From the NCBI GenBank assembly GCA_031277855.1, contig JAITLO010000008.1, forward strand, positions 248,001 to 312,000: a stretch of DNA of 64,000 nt, read 5' to 3'. The stretch comes from Acidovorax sp. (GTDB taxonomy: Bacteria; Pseudomonadota; Gammaproteobacteria; Burkholderiales; Burkholderiaceae_C). Shown here piece after piece: positions 62,594-64,000 of the stretch. Every line of letters begins with the position of its first letter. Position 1 is the stretch's first letter. The notes beneath the pieces were generated by a model. The model searched no databases. It had not been told where the DNA came from and was given only the letters and a program-made list of their open reading frames with translations. The translations under genes were made by a program, and so were the position numbers.

Positions 62594-64000
62594 ATGCAGT
62601 GGCTCAACAAGCTGTCTATCCGCACGCGCCTGTACCTGGGCACTTTGTTCTCGCTGGTCATGCTGCTGCTGGTGGGTGGTGTGGGTTATGGGGCACTGGC
62701 CAGCACGCACAGCCAGGTGCAGGACATGTTCAGCAGCAAGGTGCAGGTGCTCAGCCAGATGGAAGAGGTGCGCAACCGCCTGGCCGAGCTGAGACTGCTG
62801 GAAAAAAGCATCATCATCAGCGCCAACAACGCCACCCAGGTGCAGGAGTTGCGCGAGCGCTGGTCCACCGGCATGAAGGCCTTGCGGGCCAGGTTGCAGG
62901 AGTTGCAACAGGCACCGAGCACGCCGTCCGATATGAGCTTGAACCTGGAGTCCGGCATCACCTACCTGGAAGACTATGCCAAGGCCATGGATGAGGTGTT
63001 TGCCAAGGTCGAGGCAGCCTTGATGGACAGCATGGCGGCCGCAGCCTATGCCGACAACCAACGCAGCACCATGGAAGGTATGGACTCGGTGCTGACCACC
63101 ACGGCCGAAAACGCACGCACCGATATGGAGTTCACCCGCCGCGCTGTGGAGGATGCGGGCCGCAAGATGGGTTTGTGGCTGGGCGTGCTGCTGGTGGTGG
63201 CGGTGGCCGTGTTACTGCCCACTACCTACCTGGGCGTGCGCGCCATTACCCAGGCCCTGGCCGATGCCCAAGCCCTGGCGCAGCGCATTGCCGAAGGTGA
63301 CTTGAGCCAGGATGTGCATGTGCGCCAGAGCGACGAGCTGGGCCAGCTGATGCGCTCCATGGACCGCATGCAGCAGTCGCTGCGCACCCTGGTGCAGCAG
63401 GTGCAACAGGCGTCGGGACAGGTGTCGGTGGCCAGCAGCGAGATCGCCGGGGGGAACGCCAATCTGAGTGAGCGCACCGAGCAAACCGCCAGCCATTTGG
63501 AGCAAACCGCACGTGCCATGGACAGCCTGGGCCAGGAGGTGCGCCACAGCGCCCAGGCCAGTGCCCAGGCACGCGAGCAGGCCGACAGCGCGGCCACGGT
63601 GGCCGTGCAGGGCGGCGAAGCCGTGAACAGCGTGGTGCAGACCATGAGTGAAATCTCCGCCAGTGCCCACCGCATTGGCGAGATCACCAGCGTCATCGAT
63701 GCCATTGCCTTTCAGACCAATATCCTGGCGCTGAATGCGGCAGTAGAGGCGGCGAGGGCGGGCGAGCAGGGACGGGGGTTTGCCGTGGTGGCGGGCGAGG
63801 TCCGTACCCTGGCCCAGCGCAGCGCCGAGGCGGCCAAGCAAATCCGGCAGCTCACCAGCGACTCCGTGCGCTGCGCGGACAGCGGCAGCGCCCAGGTGGC
63901 GCGGGCCGGCCAGACCATGCAGGCCATTGTGCACAGCGTGGAGCGCGTGGCCACCACGATTGCCGAGGTCTCGCGCGCCTGCGAGGTGCAAGACCGGCAA
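62594..64000 (+). CDS. Methyl-accepting chemotaxis protein (cut by window end)
   Basis: The frame from ATG 62594 is open for 469 codons to the last base, so the C-terminus is missing. GGGAG lies about ten bases upstream of the ATG. TM1 is [20 protein letters not shown] (about residues 14-33). A helical periplasmic ligand domain follows (about 35-195), then TM2 ([20 protein letters not shown]), a HAMP segment ([13 protein letters not shown]) and the signalling coiled coil with the hairpin tip [20 protein letters not shown] (near residues 370-390). The cut removes the end of the methylation helix. Resembles the four-helix-bundle receptors; ligand unknown. Confidence 0.93.
   Translation, partial: MQWLNKLSIRTRLYLGTLFSLVMLLLVGGVGYGALASTHSQVQDMFSSKVQVLSQMEEVRNRLAELRLLEKSIIISANNATQVQELRERWSTGMKALRARLQELQQAPSTPSDMSLNLESGITYLEDYAKAMDEVFAKVEAALMDSMAAAAYADNQRSTMEGMDSVLTTTAENARTDMEFTRRAVEDAGRKMGLWLGVLLVVAVAVLLPTTYLGVRAITQALADAQALAQRIAEGDLSQDVHVRQSDELGQLMRSMDRMQQSLRTLVQQVQQASGQVSVASSEIAGGNANLSERTEQTASHLEQTARAMDSLGQEVRHSAQASAQAREQADSAATVAVQGGEAVNSVVQTMSEISASAHRIGEITSVIDAIAFQTNILALNAAVEAARAGEQGRGFAVVAGEVRTLAQRSAEAAKQIRQLTSDSVRCADSGSAQVARAGQTMQAIVHSVERVATTIAEVSRACEVQDRQ

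Overview
The window looks like an ordinary chromosomal segment of a Comamonadaceae betaproteobacterium, most like Comamonas or Delftia. I infer this from the GC-rich coding sequence, from protein sequences that read as Burkholderiales versions, and from gene orders typical of that group: lptFG divergent from pepA-holC, iscR-S-U-A-hscBA-fdx, and yebC-purD-hemF-rsfS-rlmH. No prophage, plasmid, CRISPR array, rRNA or full-length insertion sequence was seen. About 60 genes are supported. The first (Fic-like C-terminus) and the last (chemoreceptor) are cut by the window edges.

Layout. 1-5.2 kb: Fic-like tail, a lipoprotein-type carboxylesterase, an AT-rich periplasmic alpha-carbonic anhydrase, a membrane diguanylate cyclase and a small secreted protein. 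5.3-13.6 kb, mostly minus strand: a chemoreceptor, a dienoyl-CoA isomerase-like crotonase, DUF2322, two membrane proteins, a ChrA-type transporter, an EVE-domain protein, a GlsB-like stress membrane protein and a DsbA-like oxidoreductase. 13.7-18.7 kb: an alanine/glycine:sodium symporter, a DUF1080 protein, a YbdL-like aminotransferase and CysB. 18.7-23.9 kb: a CbiX-type chelatase, LptG/LptF and, divergently, PepA, HolC and a small protein. 24-30 kb: a hydroxyacid dehydrogenase, a 47-residue protein, a tRNA-Ser-shaped RNA, a lipoprotein, MnmH, a PepSY protein, DUF2189 and a Lys/Glu-rich small protein. 29.9-37.3 kb: the tesA/ybbA pair, a GH105 lipoprotein, SstT, RlmB, a sirtuin, and small regulators or hypotheticals. 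37.6-45 kb: a YgiQ-type radical SAM protein, a GGDEF-EAL protein, a CoA-transferase and an aspartate/aromatic aminotransferase. 45.1-54 kb: UvrB, the complete isc operon and DnaQ. 54.3-64 kb: Upp, a PLP dehydratase, a HerA-like ATPase, YebC, PurD, HemF, RsfS, RlmH and a second chemoreceptor.

Working together: the Isc genes build Fe-S clusters, needed in this window by IscR, the ferredoxin and the YgiQ-type enzyme. CysB with the adjacent chelatase points to sulfate assimilation and siroheme. LptFG exports LPS. Two chemoreceptors and two c-di-GMP proteins handle signalling and motility.

The most unusual items lie between genes. They are (i) a 93-nt RNA at about 25.7 kb with every arm of a class II tRNA-Ser but a GCAA-capped helix where the anticodon loop should be; (ii) an 81-bp element with terminal inverted repeats and a 6-bp flanking duplication between hscB and hscA; (iii) a GC-rich repeat found three times, each time in sense orientation directly after a stop codon; (iv) a 94-bp nested palindrome after dnaQ; (v) a terminator-like hairpin overlapping the start region of sstT; and (vi) histone-H1-like Lys/Ala tails on both PepA and RsfS. 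The locus also lacks nadD between hemF and rsfS, and maf/rng after rlmH.
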